DNA of 64,000 nt, taken from positions 1,138,683 through 1,202,682 of the forward strand of contig NZ_MIGY01000002.1 of the NCBI RefSeq assembly GCF_002940665.1, in the 5' to 3' direction. The DNA is from Xanthomonas arboricola (lineage in GTDB: Bacteria > Pseudomonadota > Gammaproteobacteria > Xanthomonadales > Xanthomonadaceae). Shown here piece by piece: positions 1-9,409 of the stretch (within the stretch, counting starts at the first letter, position 1; every line of letters starts with the position of its first letter). The notes under the pieces were generated by a model. The model was given only the letters and a program-made list of their open reading frames with translations, did not search any database and had not been told where the DNA came from. Position numbers and translations under genes: made by a program.

Positions 1-2
1 TG

Positions 3-1124
3 GTGGTGTTGAAAGGGCTCAGCTATCTACCGACCGGCGGCATCGTCGCTGCGCCCACTGCATCACTGCCGGAGCATCTGGGCGGCACCCGCAACTGGGA
101 CTACCGCTACTGCTGGCTGCGCGATTCGGTGTTCACGCTGATTGCCTTGCTGCAGGCCGGGTACCGCGATGAAGCAGGGGCCTTCCGCGATTGGGTGCAA
201 CGCGCCATCGCCGGTTCGCCGGATCAGCTGCAGGCGCTCTACGGCATCGCCGGTGAGCGCCGGCTGCAGGAATGGGAAGCGCACTGGCTGCCCGGCTATG
301 AAAATTCCGGCCCGGTGCGTATCGGCAACGGTGCGGTGGATCAGTTCCAGCTCGACGTCTACGGCGAGCTGATCGGCGCGTTGCATTACGCGCGCGAAAA
401 GGGCGTGGCGCCGCCGTCCGATGACGAGGGCTCGTCGGCATCGTTGCTGGAGAAGGTGCTGGAGACGCTGGAAACGGTGTGGCGCCTGCCCGACGAAGGC
501 ATCTGGGAAATCCGCGACGAGCGCCGTCATTTCGTGCATTCCAAGGTGATGGCCTGGCTGGCATTCGATTGCGGCGCGCGCGATGGCATCACCGACGCCG
601 ATGCGGCCAAGCGCGCGCATTGGGGCCGCATCGCCGACGATATCCGCGCCGAAGTGCTTGAAAAGGGCGTGCACCCGGACGGTCATTTCGTGCAGAGCTA
701 CGGCTCCGATCGCCTGGATGCGGCGTTGTTGCTGATCCCGATCGTGGGATTCCTGCCGGCCGATGATCCGCGCATCGCCGCGACCGCCGATGTGATCGCA
801 CGCGATCTGACCATTGATGGATTGGTCGAACGCTATCGCGCCGACGACAGCGCCGACGGCTTGCCGGCCGGCGAGGGCACCTTTCTTGCCTGCAGCTTCT
901 GGCTGGTGGAAAACTACGCCCTGCTCGGGCGCACCGAGCAGGCACGTGTCCTGCTCGAACGTCTGCTCGGGCTGTGCAACGACGTGGGCCTGCTCGCCGA
1001 AGAGTACGACCCGCGCAGCAAACGCATGCTTGGCAACTTCCCGCAAGGGTATTCCCACGTGGCTCTGGTCAATGCGGCATTGCGCCTGCACGGACGCATG
1101 GGCGAAGAGGAAACACATCCATGA
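3..1124 (+). CDS. Glycoside hydrolase family 15 protein (glucoamylase/trehalase-like), C-terminal part
   Basis: This is the last 373 residues of a GH15 protein; the frame is open to the window edge, so about the first third (normally an N-terminal beta-sandwich) lies upstream. GH15 enzymes hydrolyse alpha-glucosidic bonds of glucans or trehalose with an (alpha/alpha)6 barrel. The segment TGGIVAAPTASLPEHLGG followed by NWDYRYCWLRDS is the hallmark start of the GH15 catalytic barrel, and WLPGYENSGPVRIGN with DQFQLDVYGEL continues it. The C-terminal EEYDP and NFPQGYSHVALVNAA segments are also typical. The stop codon overlaps the zwf start codon (ATGA), so the two genes are translationally coupled, which places this hydrolase in a central glucose-metabolism operon. 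Whether the substrate is trehalose or a maltodextrin cannot be read from this part. Confidence 0.85.
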   Translation: MVLKGLSYLPTGGIVAAPTASLPEHLGGTRNWDYRYCWLRDSVFTLIALLQAGYRDEAGAFRDWVQRAIAGSPDQLQALYGIAGERRLQEWEAHWLPGYENSGPVRIGNGAVDQFQLDVYGELIGALHYAREKGVAPPSDDEGSSASLLEKVLETLETVWRLPDEGIWEIRDERRHFVHSKVMAWLAFDCGARDGITDADAAKRAHWGRIADDIRAEVLEKGVHPDGHFVQSYGSDRLDAALLLIPIVGFLPADDPRIAATADVIARDLTIDGLVERYRADDSADGLPAGEGTFLACSFWLVENYALLGRTEQARVLLERLLGLCNDVGLLAEEYDPRSKRMLGNFPQGYSHVALVNAALRLHGRMGEEETHP

Positions 1125-2968
1125 ACGAACAAGCCACAACCCCGCCGTGCATCATCGTGGTGTTCGGTGCGCGCGGCGATCTGACCAGGCGCCTGGTGAT
1201 GCCGGCGCTGTACAACCTGCGTCGTTCCGGCGCACTGGGCGAGCAGTTCGCTATCGTCGGCATGGATCACGGCGATATCAGCGAGCGTTCGTGGCGCACG
1301 ATGATGGGCCAGTCGATGACCGCCCTGCTCAGCAGCCGCGATGCCGAATTCCAGACCGACGAGTTCGATACCGGCACCTGGGAATGGCTGCGCGAGCGCA
1401 TGCATTATCTGCGCGGCGATTTCACCGACCTGGGCGCCTATCAAACCTTGGATGCCGCACTGGAAAAACTGCACAAGCGCTACGGCACCCAGGGCAACGT
1501 GCTGTTTTACCTGGCCACCGCCGCGCGCTTCTTCGAGCCGGTATTGCTCAACCTGGGCGGCGCCGGGCTGGTCAAGCAACGCGAGGGCGAGGGCTGGCGT
1601 CGGGTCATCGTGGAAAAACCGTTCGGCCACGATCTGCCCAGCGCCGTCGCGCTCAACGCCACCGTCGCCAAGGTCCTGCACGAGGATCAGGTGTTCCGCA
1701 TCGACCATTTCCTCGGCAAGGAAACCGTGCAGAACATCCTGGCGTTCCGCTTCGCCAATGGCCTGTTCGAGCCGGTGTGGAACCGCGACCGCATCGACCA
1801 TGTGCAGATCACCGCCGCCGAAACCATCGGGGTGGAAGGGCGCGGACGTTTCTACGATCCCACCGGCTGTCTGCGCGACATGGTGCCCAATCACCTGTTC
1901 CAGTTGCTGGCGATGATTGCGATGGAACCGCCGGCCGCGTTCACCACCGAAGCGATGCATCGGCGCCGCGCCGAAGTGATCGAAGCGGTGCGCCCGATCA
2001 AGCCCGAAGACGTGGTGCGCGGCCAGTACGCCTCCGGTGCGGTGAGCCGCAGCGCAGTGCCGGGGTATCGCGAAGAAGACACGGTGCCGGAAGATTCGGA
2101 AACCGAAACCTACGTGGCGATGAAACTGCAGGTCGACACCTGGCGCTGGGCCGGCGTGCCGTTCTACCTGCGCACCGGCAAGCGTTTGCGCGAGCGCACC
2201 ACCGAGATCGCGATCCGCTTCAAGCCTGCGCCGCTGGCGCCGTTCCGCAGCACCGAGGTGGGCGGTTACGGCCCCGACTGGCTGGTGCTGCATATCCAGC
2301 CCGACGAAGGCATTTCGCTGCAGTTCGATGTCAAGCGCCCAGGCGCGCAGGTCAGTCTGGCACCGGTGCGCATGGACTTCCGCTACCGCGACTGGTTCCC
2401 CAAGGAATACACGGTGGGCTACGAGCGTTTGCTGCAGGACTGCATGAATGGCGAAGCCGGCCTGTTCCAGGACGCGGCAATGGTGGAAGGTGCCTGGCGC
2501 ATCGTGCAACCGATCCTGGACGCCTGGAAGCAACCGCCCAGCGACTTCCCCAACTATGCCGCCGGCAGCGCTGGCCCATCGGCTGCCGATGCCTTGCTGG
2601 CCATGAACGGCGGACACGCCTGGCGCGCGCTCACCCCGGGCCGTAAGCCACCGCCGCGGCGCGCACCGGAAGCGCGTGGCAGCGCCACGACGCCGATCAA
2701 GAAAGCCACCGGCAAATCTGCCAAGAAGGTCGCCAAGGTCACCAAGGCGCCAGCCAAAAAGGTCAGCAAGGCGCCAGCCAGACGCGCATCCGCGGCTTCA
2801 GCAAGACCATCGCAGGATGCGGCTACGGCGCCTAGCAGCGCGGCCAAGAAAGCCGTGGGCAAACGCGCAACCGGCAAGGTCGCAAAGACCGCCGGCAAAA
2901 CCGCGGCGGGCAAGGGCGCAGCGAAGACGTCGGCCAGCAAGACCGCAGCGCGTACACCACGCCGCTGA
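1121..2968 (+). CDS. zwf: Glucose-6-phosphate 1-dehydrogenase with histone-H1-like C-terminal tail
   Basis: Cytosolic enzyme that oxidises glucose-6-phosphate to 6-phosphogluconolactone with NAD(P)+, the entry to the pentose phosphate and Entner-Doudoroff routes. The N-terminal dinucleotide-binding segment (VVFGARGDLTRR, about residues 12-23) and the active-site signature DHFLGKE are intact. The start at 1121 is chosen because it overlaps the upstream stop as ATGA and gives the normal family N terminus. The protein is 615 residues where the family is about 490. The excess is a tail from about residue 509 made almost only of Lys, Ala, Thr, Ser, Arg, Gly and Pro, with AKK, KKA and GKxAKT repeats like histone H1 or AlgP. 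Downstream lies a long perfect inverted repeat. The enzyme assignment is certain; the role of the tail is unknown. Confidence 0.96.
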   Translation: MNEQATTPPCIIVVFGARGDLTRRLVMPALYNLRRSGALGEQFAIVGMDHGDISERSWRTMMGQSMTALLSSRDAEFQTDEFDTGTWEWLRERMHYLRGDFTDLGAYQTLDAALEKLHKRYGTQGNVLFYLATAARFFEPVLLNLGGAGLVKQREGEGWRRVIVEKPFGHDLPSAVALNATVAKVLHEDQVFRIDHFLGKETVQNILAFRFANGLFEPVWNRDRIDHVQITAAETIGVEGRGRFYDPTGCLRDMVPNHLFQLLAMIAMEPPAAFTTEAMHRRRAEVIEAVRPIKPEDVVRGQYASGAVSRSAVPGYREEDTVPEDSETETYVAMKLQVDTWRWAGVPFYLRTGKRLRERTTEIAIRFKPAPLAPFRSTEVGGYGPDWLVLHIQPDEGISLQFDVKRPGAQVSLAPVRMDFRYRDWFPKEYTVGYERLLQDCMNGEAGLFQDAAMVEGAWRIVQPILDAWKQPPSDFPNYAAGSAGPSAADALLAMNGGHAWRALTPGRKPPPRRAPEARGSATTPIKKATGKSAKKVAKVTKAPAKKVSKAPARRASAASARPSQDAATAPSSAAKKAVGKRATGKVAKTAGKTAAGKGAAKTSASKTAARTPRR

Positions 2969-3003
2969 CGGAGGCGAGCGGCATACAGCCGCCGCAGCTC
3001 CAC

Positions 3004-3070
3004 GTAGGAGCGTGCCTGCGCGCGACGGGCTTTATCGGTAATGCCTGGTCGCGCGCAGGCACGCTCCTAC
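3004..3070. repeat. Perfect inverted repeat (23-bp arms, 21-nt loop) between zwf and the antiporter gene
   Basis: The arms at 3004-3026 and 3048-3070 are exact reverse complements, starting GTAGGAGCG and ending CGCTCCTAC. It sits between two convergent genes and could terminate transcription in both directions, although no T-run follows. The GTAGGAGCG core recurs near 21949, which suggests a member of a dispersed REP-like family rather than a dedicated terminator. Confidence 0.75.
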
Positions 3071-3077
3071 GAAACCC

Positions 3078-4877
3078 TCAGCGATCCTGCGTGGTGGGCG
3101 CGGGTTCGGCCTTCACGTCGGCCTCGAACAGATTCATCAGATCCGTGCGTGCGTCGCGCGAGGTCTGGATCACCTTGGCTTCGTCGTCATAGACCAGGTG
3201 TTGGCGATGCAGTAACTCTTCGTCGTGCTGGCGGAACCGTTTGACGTGATCCCTGGCGACCGCTTCGCCCAGTCCGAGCGAGGTCAGCACGCGTTCGCTC
3301 AGTTCCAGGCTGGAGGCAAACACCTCGCGAAACGGTTCGGCGCCCAGGTCCATCAGTTTCCAGGCGTGCTGGCGATTGCGTGCACGTGCCAGCACGGTGG
3401 CCTGCGGGTACAGGCGGCGGATCAGCCGCACCGTCTTGATGTTGGTCTCCGGGTCGTCCACCGCGATCACGAACACCTTGATGCGATCGGCGCCGGCGGC
3501 GCGCAACAGTTCCGGTCGCGTGGGGTCGCCGTAGTACAGCTGGCTGCCGAAGCGGCGCAGATCTTCCACGGTGTCCGGATTGTGTTCCAGTGCCACGAAC
3601 GGCACATGCCGCGCGGTGAGCAGGCGCGCGACCACCTGACCGAAGCGGCCCATGCCGGCGACCAGCACCTTGGGCGTCTGCGCATCGATGGTGTCGAACG
3701 GGCGGTCGGACTTGGGCGCATGCAGCCGCAGCGGCCCGTTGAGGATGCGCTGCATGCCGAGCAGCAACAGCGGCGTCAGCGCCATCGACACGCCGACGAT
3801 GGCCACCAACCGGTCGTGGTTGGCGCGCTCCAGCAAGCCGACCCGATCGGCCTCGTTGAACACCACGAAGGCGAACTCGCCGCCCAGCCACAACACGCTG
3901 CCCAGCATCAGGCTGCTGCGCAGCGGCAGCCTGGCCACGCTGCCGATGCCGACCAGCAGCGAGAACTTCACCACCAGCAGGATCGCCACGCCGCTGGCGA
4001 TCAACCAGGGCTCGGCGACCACCCGGTTCAGATCGATCCCCATGCCCACCGAGATGAAGAACAGCCCCAGCAGCAATCCTTCGAACGGCTCGATCTGCGA
4101 TTCGAGCTCGTGGCGGAATTCCGAATCGGCCAGCAGCACACCAGCCAGAAACGCGCCCAGGCTGGCGCTCAATCCGGCTTCCTGCATGATCCATGCGGTG
4201 CCCAGCACCACCAGCAAGGCGCTGGCGGTGAACACTTCCGGCATGCGCGTGCGCGCCACCATGTTGAACAGATAGCGCAGCACGAAGCGTCCGCACAGGA
4301 TCACCAGCGCCAGTGCCGCGACCGCCTTGGCCACGTCCGGCCACGCCAGCGTGGCGTTCTTGCTGCCGCCGAGCAACGGAATCGCCGCCAGCAACGGAAT
4401 GGCGATCAGATCCTGAAACAGCAGGATGGCGAACGCCAGGCGCCCGTAGTCGCTATTGAGCGCCTTGCGTTCGGCCAGCAGCTGCAGGCCCACCGCGGTG
4501 GACGACAACGCCAGCGCCACGCCGACGATCAACGCGCTTTTCCAGCCCAGGTTGCCGAGCATCAGCAGGCCACCCAGGATCAGCGTGGTCACCACCACCT
4601 GGGTGGCGCCGGCACCGAACACCGAATGACGCATCACCTTCAGGCGGGCCGGCGACAGTTCCAGGCCGATCACGAACAGCAGCATCACCACGCCGATTTC
4701 GGCCGCGCCGCTGATGCGCTCGGCATCCTGCACCACGCCCACGCCATCGGGCCCGAGCACCACACCGGCGACCAGATAGGCCAACACCGCGCCCAGGCCG
4801 AAGCGCTTGAACACCGGCACCGCCACGATGGCGGCCAGCATCAGCACCAGAGCCAGTTCCAGACCACCGCTATGCAT
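3078..4877 (-). CDS. Kef-type monovalent cation:proton antiporter (CPA2) with RCK domain
   Basis: Inner-membrane antiporter of the KefB/KefC class, 599 residues. Residues 1 to about 385 form the hydrophobic CPA2 exchanger: many membrane spans, with GVVLGPDGVG, LLFVIGLELSP, LALSSTAVGLQLL and FQDLIAIPLL being characteristic family segments. Residues from about 400 form an RCK/TrkA-N domain with a Rossmann nucleotide-binding loop (VLVAGMGRFGQVVARLL) and the usual D/E acceptor (ALEHNPD). In KefB/C the RCK domain gates K+ efflux in response to glutathione adducts. No KefF/KefG-like ancillary oxidoreductase gene is adjacent, so glutathione gating is family knowledge rather than something seen here. 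It is convergent with zwf and divergent from mgtE. KefB versus KefC cannot be told apart by reading. Confidence 0.9.
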   Translation of the reverse strand: MHSGGLELALVLMLAAIVAVPVFKRFGLGAVLAYLVAGVVLGPDGVGVVQDAERISGAAEIGVVMLLFVIGLELSPARLKVMRHSVFGAGATQVVVTTLILGGLLMLGNLGWKSALIVGVALALSSTAVGLQLLAERKALNSDYGRLAFAILLFQDLIAIPLLAAIPLLGGSKNATLAWPDVAKAVAALALVILCGRFVLRYLFNMVARTRMPEVFTASALLVVLGTAWIMQEAGLSASLGAFLAGVLLADSEFRHELESQIEPFEGLLLGLFFISVGMGIDLNRVVAEPWLIASGVAILLVVKFSLLVGIGSVARLPLRSSLMLGSVLWLGGEFAFVVFNEADRVGLLERANHDRLVAIVGVSMALTPLLLLGMQRILNGPLRLHAPKSDRPFDTIDAQTPKVLVAGMGRFGQVVARLLTARHVPFVALEHNPDTVEDLRRFGSQLYYGDPTRPELLRAAGADRIKVFVIAVDDPETNIKTVRLIRRLYPQATVLARARNRQHAWKLMDLGAEPFREVFASSLELSERVLTSLGLGEAVARDHVKRFRQHDEELLHRQHLVYDDEAKVIQTSRDARTDLMNLFEADVKAEPAPTTQDR

Positions 4878-5335
4878 GCGCGCTCTCCGTTGAGGGACGC
4901 ATTATGCCGCCCGCAGCGACATGTCGGCCTGGATCAGCGTGTGCTGCCTGCCACACTGCAGGCGATCGCCATCGAACGCCGGGGCATCCTGCGCGACATA
5001 CGCGCCATCTTCCGGCTGCTCCCCATGTGGATCTGCCGCAGGTGCGCGTGCTGCGTCCGACGCCCGGCCGCCCGATCGAGCGCTTGAAGCCATGCCGTGC
5101 ACGGTCGCCTGGACGCGCGCTGAGCGCCGCCCGCGCAGGGCATTGACCAAGGCGGCGCAGGCGCGCAGACTGCGCCGCGCCGCCGCCCGGACCACCGGCC
5201 GGTGCGCACTCTCGGAGCCCTTTTCATGTCCAGCGACAGTCACCCTAGACCCGGGTCGATGACCCAGCTGGCGCGCGCCTGAGACGTCAAGGTTCGCCGG
5301 CTGTCATCGACGACGGTCGTCACCAGGCGAACCCC
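4878..5335. other. Intergenic region between the divergent antiporter and mgtE genes
   Basis: About 460 bp with no convincing gene. A minus-strand open frame at 4902-5243 encodes 113 residues that are Arg/Ala-rich and resemble no family I know; high GC makes such frames common by chance. The stretch must hold both divergent promoters. No Mg2+ riboswitch (M-box or ykkC type) was recognised ahead of mgtE. Confidence 0.5.
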
Positions 5336-6703
5336 ATGTACAACGAAACCCTGCGCCTTGCCCAAGGCGTCGATGCCTTGATCGCACCCATCGCCGACTT
5401 CAACACGGCCGATGCGGTGGAATACCTCAACACCCTCGGCCGCGACGAGGCCGCACAGGTGCTGGCCGCGTTGCCGCAGCCGCGTGCGGTGAAATTGCTC
5501 GAACAACCCGAGCTGCACGCCGCCAGCGCGCTGGTCGCGCTGCTGCCGGCCGAGCAGGCCGCATCCCTGCTCGGGCAGATGGCCGACGACCGCGCCACCG
5601 ACATCTTCCACGGCCTGGATGCCGACCAGCGCGCGCCACTGCTGTGGTTGCTCAGTGCCGAGGCGCGGCTGTCGATCCAGGCGTTGATGCGCTACCCGCC
5701 CAATACCGCCGGCGCGCTGATGACCACCGAGTTCGTGGCGGTGCCGGCCGACTGGACGGTGGGCCGCACCCTGCAGCACATCCGCGAGGTGGAGCGCAGC
5801 CGCGAGACGGTCTATGCGATCTATCTGCTCGATCCGCACAGCCGCGTGCTGACCCAGGTGGTCACCATGCGCCGGCTGATCACCGGCGCGCCGGACGCGT
5901 CGATCCTGGAGGTGGCACAGGTCAACCCGCCGGTCACGGTGGACCCGGCGCTGGACCAGGAAGAAGTCGCCCGCCTGATCCGCCGCCACGACCTGCTGGC
6001 GATCCCGGTGGTGGATGCCCATGGCCATGTGCTCGGCATCGTCACCGTGGACGATGTGCTGGATGCATTGATCGCCGAGTCCACCGAGGACGTGCACAAG
6101 TTCGGCGGCATGGAGGCGCTGGACAAGCCCTACATGCAGATCGGCTTCGGCCAGATGATCAAGAAGCGCGCCGGTTGGCTGAGCGTGCTGTTCCTGGGCG
6201 AAATGCTCACCGCCAGCGCGATGCAGCACTTCGAGGACGAGTTGTCCAAGGCGGTGGTGCTGACCCTGTTCATTCCGCTGATCATGAGCTCCGGCGGTAA
6301 CTCCGGCTCGCAGGCCACCTCGCTGCTGATCCGCTCGCTGGCACTGCGCGAACTGCGCCTGGGCGACTGGTGGAAGGTGGCGCTGCGCGAGCTGCCGACC
6401 GGGCTGACCCTGGGCACCATCCTGGGCATCCTGGCGATCGTGCGCATCACCATCTGGCAGACCGCCGGCCTGTACGACTACGGCCCGCACTGGCAGATGG
6501 TGGCGCTGACCATCGGCGCGGCGCTGATCGGCATTGTCACCTTCGGCTCGCTGTCCGGCTCGATGCTGCCGTTCGTGCTGCAGCGGCTCGGCTTCGATCC
6601 GGCCAGCGCCTCGGCCCCGTTCGTGGCCACGCTGGTGGATGTCACCGGGTTGGTGATCTATTTCAGCATTGCTGCCGCGATCCTCAGCGGCACCTTGTTG
6701 TAG
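5336..6703 (+). CDS. mgtE: Magnesium transporter MgtE
   Basis: Mg2+-selective inner-membrane channel of 455 residues, the usual family length. The order is an N-terminal superhelical domain (to about 130, with repeated DAVEYLNTLGRDEAAQVLAAL-type helices), two CBS domains (about 135-260; CBS2 contains LLAIPVVDAHGHVLGIVTVDD) and a C-terminal pore domain with five membrane spans. The pore signature SSGGNSGSQATSLLIRSLA is intact. In MgtE the CBS and N domains bind cytosolic Mg2+ and close the pore. The start has a weak ribosome site (AGGCGA). It is monocistronic and convergent with the TonB receptor gene downstream, from which two hairpins separate it. Confidence 0.96.
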   Translation: MYNETLRLAQGVDALIAPIADFNTADAVEYLNTLGRDEAAQVLAALPQPRAVKLLEQPELHAASALVALLPAEQAASLLGQMADDRATDIFHGLDADQRAPLLWLLSAEARLSIQALMRYPPNTAGALMTTEFVAVPADWTVGRTLQHIREVERSRETVYAIYLLDPHSRVLTQVVTMRRLITGAPDASILEVAQVNPPVTVDPALDQEEVARLIRRHDLLAIPVVDAHGHVLGIVTVDDVLDALIAESTEDVHKFGGMEALDKPYMQIGFGQMIKKRAGWLSVLFLGEMLTASAMQHFEDELSKAVVLTLFIPLIMSSGGNSGSQATSLLIRSLALRELRLGDWWKVALRELPTGLTLGTILGILAIVRITIWQTAGLYDYGPHWQMVALTIGAALIGIVTFGSLSGSMLPFVLQRLGFDPASASAPFVATLVDVTGLVIYFSIAAAILSGTLL

Positions 6704-6717
6704 CGCAGCGGGAAGGG

Positions 6718-6801
6718 GGCGGGGTGCGCGGACAGTTGCGCCCCGCCATGTCCTGGATGAGGACTGCGATGGTCGAGGTGCCGCATGTGTTGCGGCACCT
6801 C
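6718..6801. terminator. Two hairpins between convergent mgtE and TonB receptor genes
   Basis: Hairpin one (6718-6747) pairs GGCGGGG..GCGC with GCG.CCCCGCC. Hairpin two (6775-6801) has perfect 11-bp arms, GAGGTGCCGCA and TGCGGCACCTC, around a 5-nt loop. There is no clear T-run, but the position between two convergent stop codons fits a bidirectional terminator. Confidence 0.6.
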
Positions 6802-6930
6802 TGACCTGATGGCTGACTCCGCGACCGGCACCAGGCGTCGCGCGGCATGTGCAGGCTCGGGTCCGTAGTGCCTGGTCCACCGCGCATCGCTGCACGGCAG
6901 GCCATGCAGCGATGCGCAACAGCGATCGCA

Positions 6931-9270
6931 TCAGAAGGTCACGTACAGCGTGGCACGCAGGTTGCGCCCCGGTTCGCTGTAGCGACCGATGCCGTCGTCG
7001 GTGGCATAGCCGTACAGATAGAAATCGCCGCGGGTGACATTGCGGATGCGCGCCCACTGGTAGTAGCGCTCGTCGAACAGGTTGTAGACGCCGAGATTGA
7101 CGCGCACGTGCGCGTTGAAGCGGTAGCTGCCGAACAGGTCGACTACGCTGTAGGCGTCGCTGAGGAACGGCTCGGCCGCAGCGCCGAAGATATCGTTCTC
7201 GACGTTGACGTCCTTGGCCTGCTTGGCCAGCGCGTGGGTGATGTTGGCGGTGACACGCAGGCGCTCGTCCAGGCCCTGCCAGCTCAGGCCGAGCACGCCG
7301 CGATCCGGATTGATGCTGTCCAGCGGGCGGCCATCTTCCAGCTCGCCCTGATTGTGGGTCCATGCCGCGCGCAGCAGCCAGGCGTCGCCGAGCTTGAACT
7401 GCGCATCCAGTTCCACGCCCTTGACCTGGACCTGACCGACGTTGAGCAGCGTGGTGTAGGCGTAGCCGTTGCGCGTGGTGCACACGCCGCGGGTACAGGT
7501 CTGGTAGAGCGTGCCGGCATCGGTGGTGACCGTCTCGCTCTGGATGAAGTCGTCGTAGCGGTCGCGGAACACCGACAGGCCCACGCGCGCCCAGTCGCTT
7601 TCCCAGCGCCAGCCCAGTTCCAGGTTGAGGCTGCGCTCGGCTTCGAGCGCGGGGTTGGCGGCCACCGTCGGCACGTTTACGGTGGCCCCTGTGTCCAGCC
7701 GGGTCAGTGCGGTGATGCTGGTCGGGGCGTACATCTCGGCGGTGGTCGGCGCCCGGAAGCCGCGCCCGGCCTGGAACCACAACGTCTGCTGCGGGGTGAA
7801 CGCGTAGCTGATGCCGGCCTGCCAGGTCGGCGAGGCGAAGGTCACCTCGCGCACCGTGCCGGTGACGTCGACGAAGGTGGACGACAGCGTCGGCGCGTAG
7901 CGGTAGTGGTCGTAGCGCGCACCCAGGGTGAGCTGCAGGCGGTCGTCGAGCAGGCCGATGCGGTCGCGCAGGTACACGCTCCATGTGTCGGCATCGGTCT
8001 TGGGCACCTGCGCCGGGTCGACGGTGGCGGTGTCCAGCGTGCCGGCGTTGTTCCAGCGGTAGTCGATCGCGCTGAAATCGATGCTGCGGCGCTGCCAGGC
8101 CGCCCCGTACAGCAGCGCTTGCGACCACCCGCTTCCCTGCAGCCGCTTGTCGAAGTCGACCGCGAGGCGGTCCAGGGTCTGCTCGGTGTCGCGGTCCTCG
8201 GCACGGCGACACGGCAGCGCCACCGTGCAGCGGGTGGTGGCAGCGGTGGCCGGGGTGCTCGAGCTGCCGCTCTGGGTGAGGATGCGGGTGGTGCCGCGGC
8301 TGTCGGTCTGCTGGCGGTCGAGCTGCGCCTCCATGGTGTCGAACAAGGTGTTGTCGGCGTTCCAGATATAGCGCAGGCCATAGCGGTCACGGTCGTTGCT
8401 GTCTTCGCCGATGCGCTCGGCGTAGCTGGGCGCGCTGACGCGGCTCAGGTTGTCGACCCGGTTCTGCGAGCGATTGCGTTCGTACACCACGCCGATGCGG
8501 TGCTGCGCATTCGGCACCACGTCGAGCTTGGCCAGCACGTTGTCGCTCTGGCTGTCGACCGGGTCGGGCGTGCGCCGCGCGCTGCCGGTGTCGATGTCGG
8601 TGCTGGAGTACCAGCCTTCCGATTCGTGGCCCTCGCGGCGGGTGTAGGTCAACATCGATTCGACGATGCCGCTGCGGTTGGCGACGGTGAGGTTGCCGAG
8701 CAATTGGTCGTTATGGCCGGTGTAGCCGGTCTTCAGGCCGACATAACTGTCGTTGCCCTGTGCCTTGAGGTAGTCGTAGGGATCCTTGGTGGTGAACACC
8801 ACCGCGCCACCGAGCGCGCCGCTGCCGGCACTGATGGAGTCGGCGCCCTTGACGATGTCCACGCGCTTGAGCGAATCGACGTCCACGCCGCCGCGGCCGG
8901 CGCGGAAGAACTCGTAGTCGCGCGCGGTCTCCACGCCCTCGGCCATCGACAGGCCATCGATGGTCATCGCCACCCGGTCGCCTTCCAGGCCGCGGATATT
9001 GAAGCCGTTCTCGCCGAAGCGGCCCATGTCGGCGATGCTGACGCCGGGGATGTAACGCACCAGGTCTTCCATGCTCTCGGCTTGCTCCTGCTGCAGCTGC
9101 GCGGTGTCGAGGGTGGTGACGTTCTGGTTGCTGGAGGCGCGCTTGTCGCGCGCGGCCTTCACTTCGACCGGGTCGAAGGTGGTGGCGTCGGCGGGTGCCT
9201 GTTCGGCATGCAGCGGGAAGGCCAGGCCAGCGGCGATCGCCAGGGCCAGCAGGGTCGGTGTCGAGGTCAT
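6931..9270 (-). CDS. TonB-dependent outer-membrane receptor, heme/hemoglobin type
   Basis: Outer-membrane active transporter of 779 residues. A signal peptide ends at about LAFPLHAEQ. The plug domain (about residues 35-170) contains RGLEGDRVAMTIDGL and VDIVKGADSISAGSGALGG, which are the forms seen in the heme/hemoglobin and transferrin receptor branch; the C terminus RATLYVTF ends a beta-barrel with a final aromatic residue. The ATG at 9270 is chosen because it gives an immediate signal peptide; the frame stays open about 90 codons further upstream without one. It is the last of three minus-strand genes (DUF4198, EF-hand protein, receptor) with gaps near 140 bp behind a Fur-like site. Heme as ligand is inferred from family resemblance; an iron or other metal complex is possible. 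Confidence 0.88.
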   Translation of the reverse strand: MTSTPTLLALAIAAGLAFPLHAEQAPADATTFDPVEVKAARDKRASSNQNVTTLDTAQLQQEQAESMEDLVRYIPGVSIADMGRFGENGFNIRGLEGDRVAMTIDGLSMAEGVETARDYEFFRAGRGGVDVDSLKRVDIVKGADSISAGSGALGGAVVFTTKDPYDYLKAQGNDSYVGLKTGYTGHNDQLLGNLTVANRSGIVESMLTYTRREGHESEGWYSSTDIDTGSARRTPDPVDSQSDNVLAKLDVVPNAQHRIGVVYERNRSQNRVDNLSRVSAPSYAERIGEDSNDRDRYGLRYIWNADNTLFDTMEAQLDRQQTDSRGTTRILTQSGSSSTPATAATTRCTVALPCRRAEDRDTEQTLDRLAVDFDKRLQGSGWSQALLYGAAWQRRSIDFSAIDYRWNNAGTLDTATVDPAQVPKTDADTWSVYLRDRIGLLDDRLQLTLGARYDHYRYAPTLSSTFVDVTGTVREVTFASPTWQAGISYAFTPQQTLWFQAGRGFRAPTTAEMYAPTSITALTRLDTGATVNVPTVAANPALEAERSLNLELGWRWESDWARVGLSVFRDRYDDFIQSETVTTDAGTLYQTCTRGVCTTRNGYAYTTLLNVGQVQVKGVELDAQFKLGDAWLLRAAWTHNQGELEDGRPLDSINPDRGVLGLSWQGLDERLRVTANITHALAKQAKDVNVENDIFGAAAEPFLSDAYSVVDLFGSYRFNAHVRVNLGVYNLFDERYYQWARIRNVTRGDFYLYGYATDDGIGRYSEPGRNLRATLYVTF

Positions 9271-9409
9271 CGTGGAGTCCACAGTCAGGAAAGAGGGAGG
9301 GGCGCCGGAAGGCGCGCACCTGGCTGCGGGCGGCAAGAGCGGTCGCGTGGCTGGGTGGGCCCGCCGGTGGCGGGCCAGGGGCGCGGGCGCCAAGGCCCGC
9401 ATCAGCAGG

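Noticed and set aside
2700-2960. The Lys/Ala-rich zwf end as a separate AlgP-like gene
   Set aside because: It is in frame with zwf without an intervening stop, start or ribosome site, so it is treated as a tail of Zwf.
4902-5243. A 113-residue minus-strand frame between the antiporter and mgtE
   Set aside because: Arg/Ala-rich, no ribosome site or family resemblance; kept only as a note on the intergenic region.
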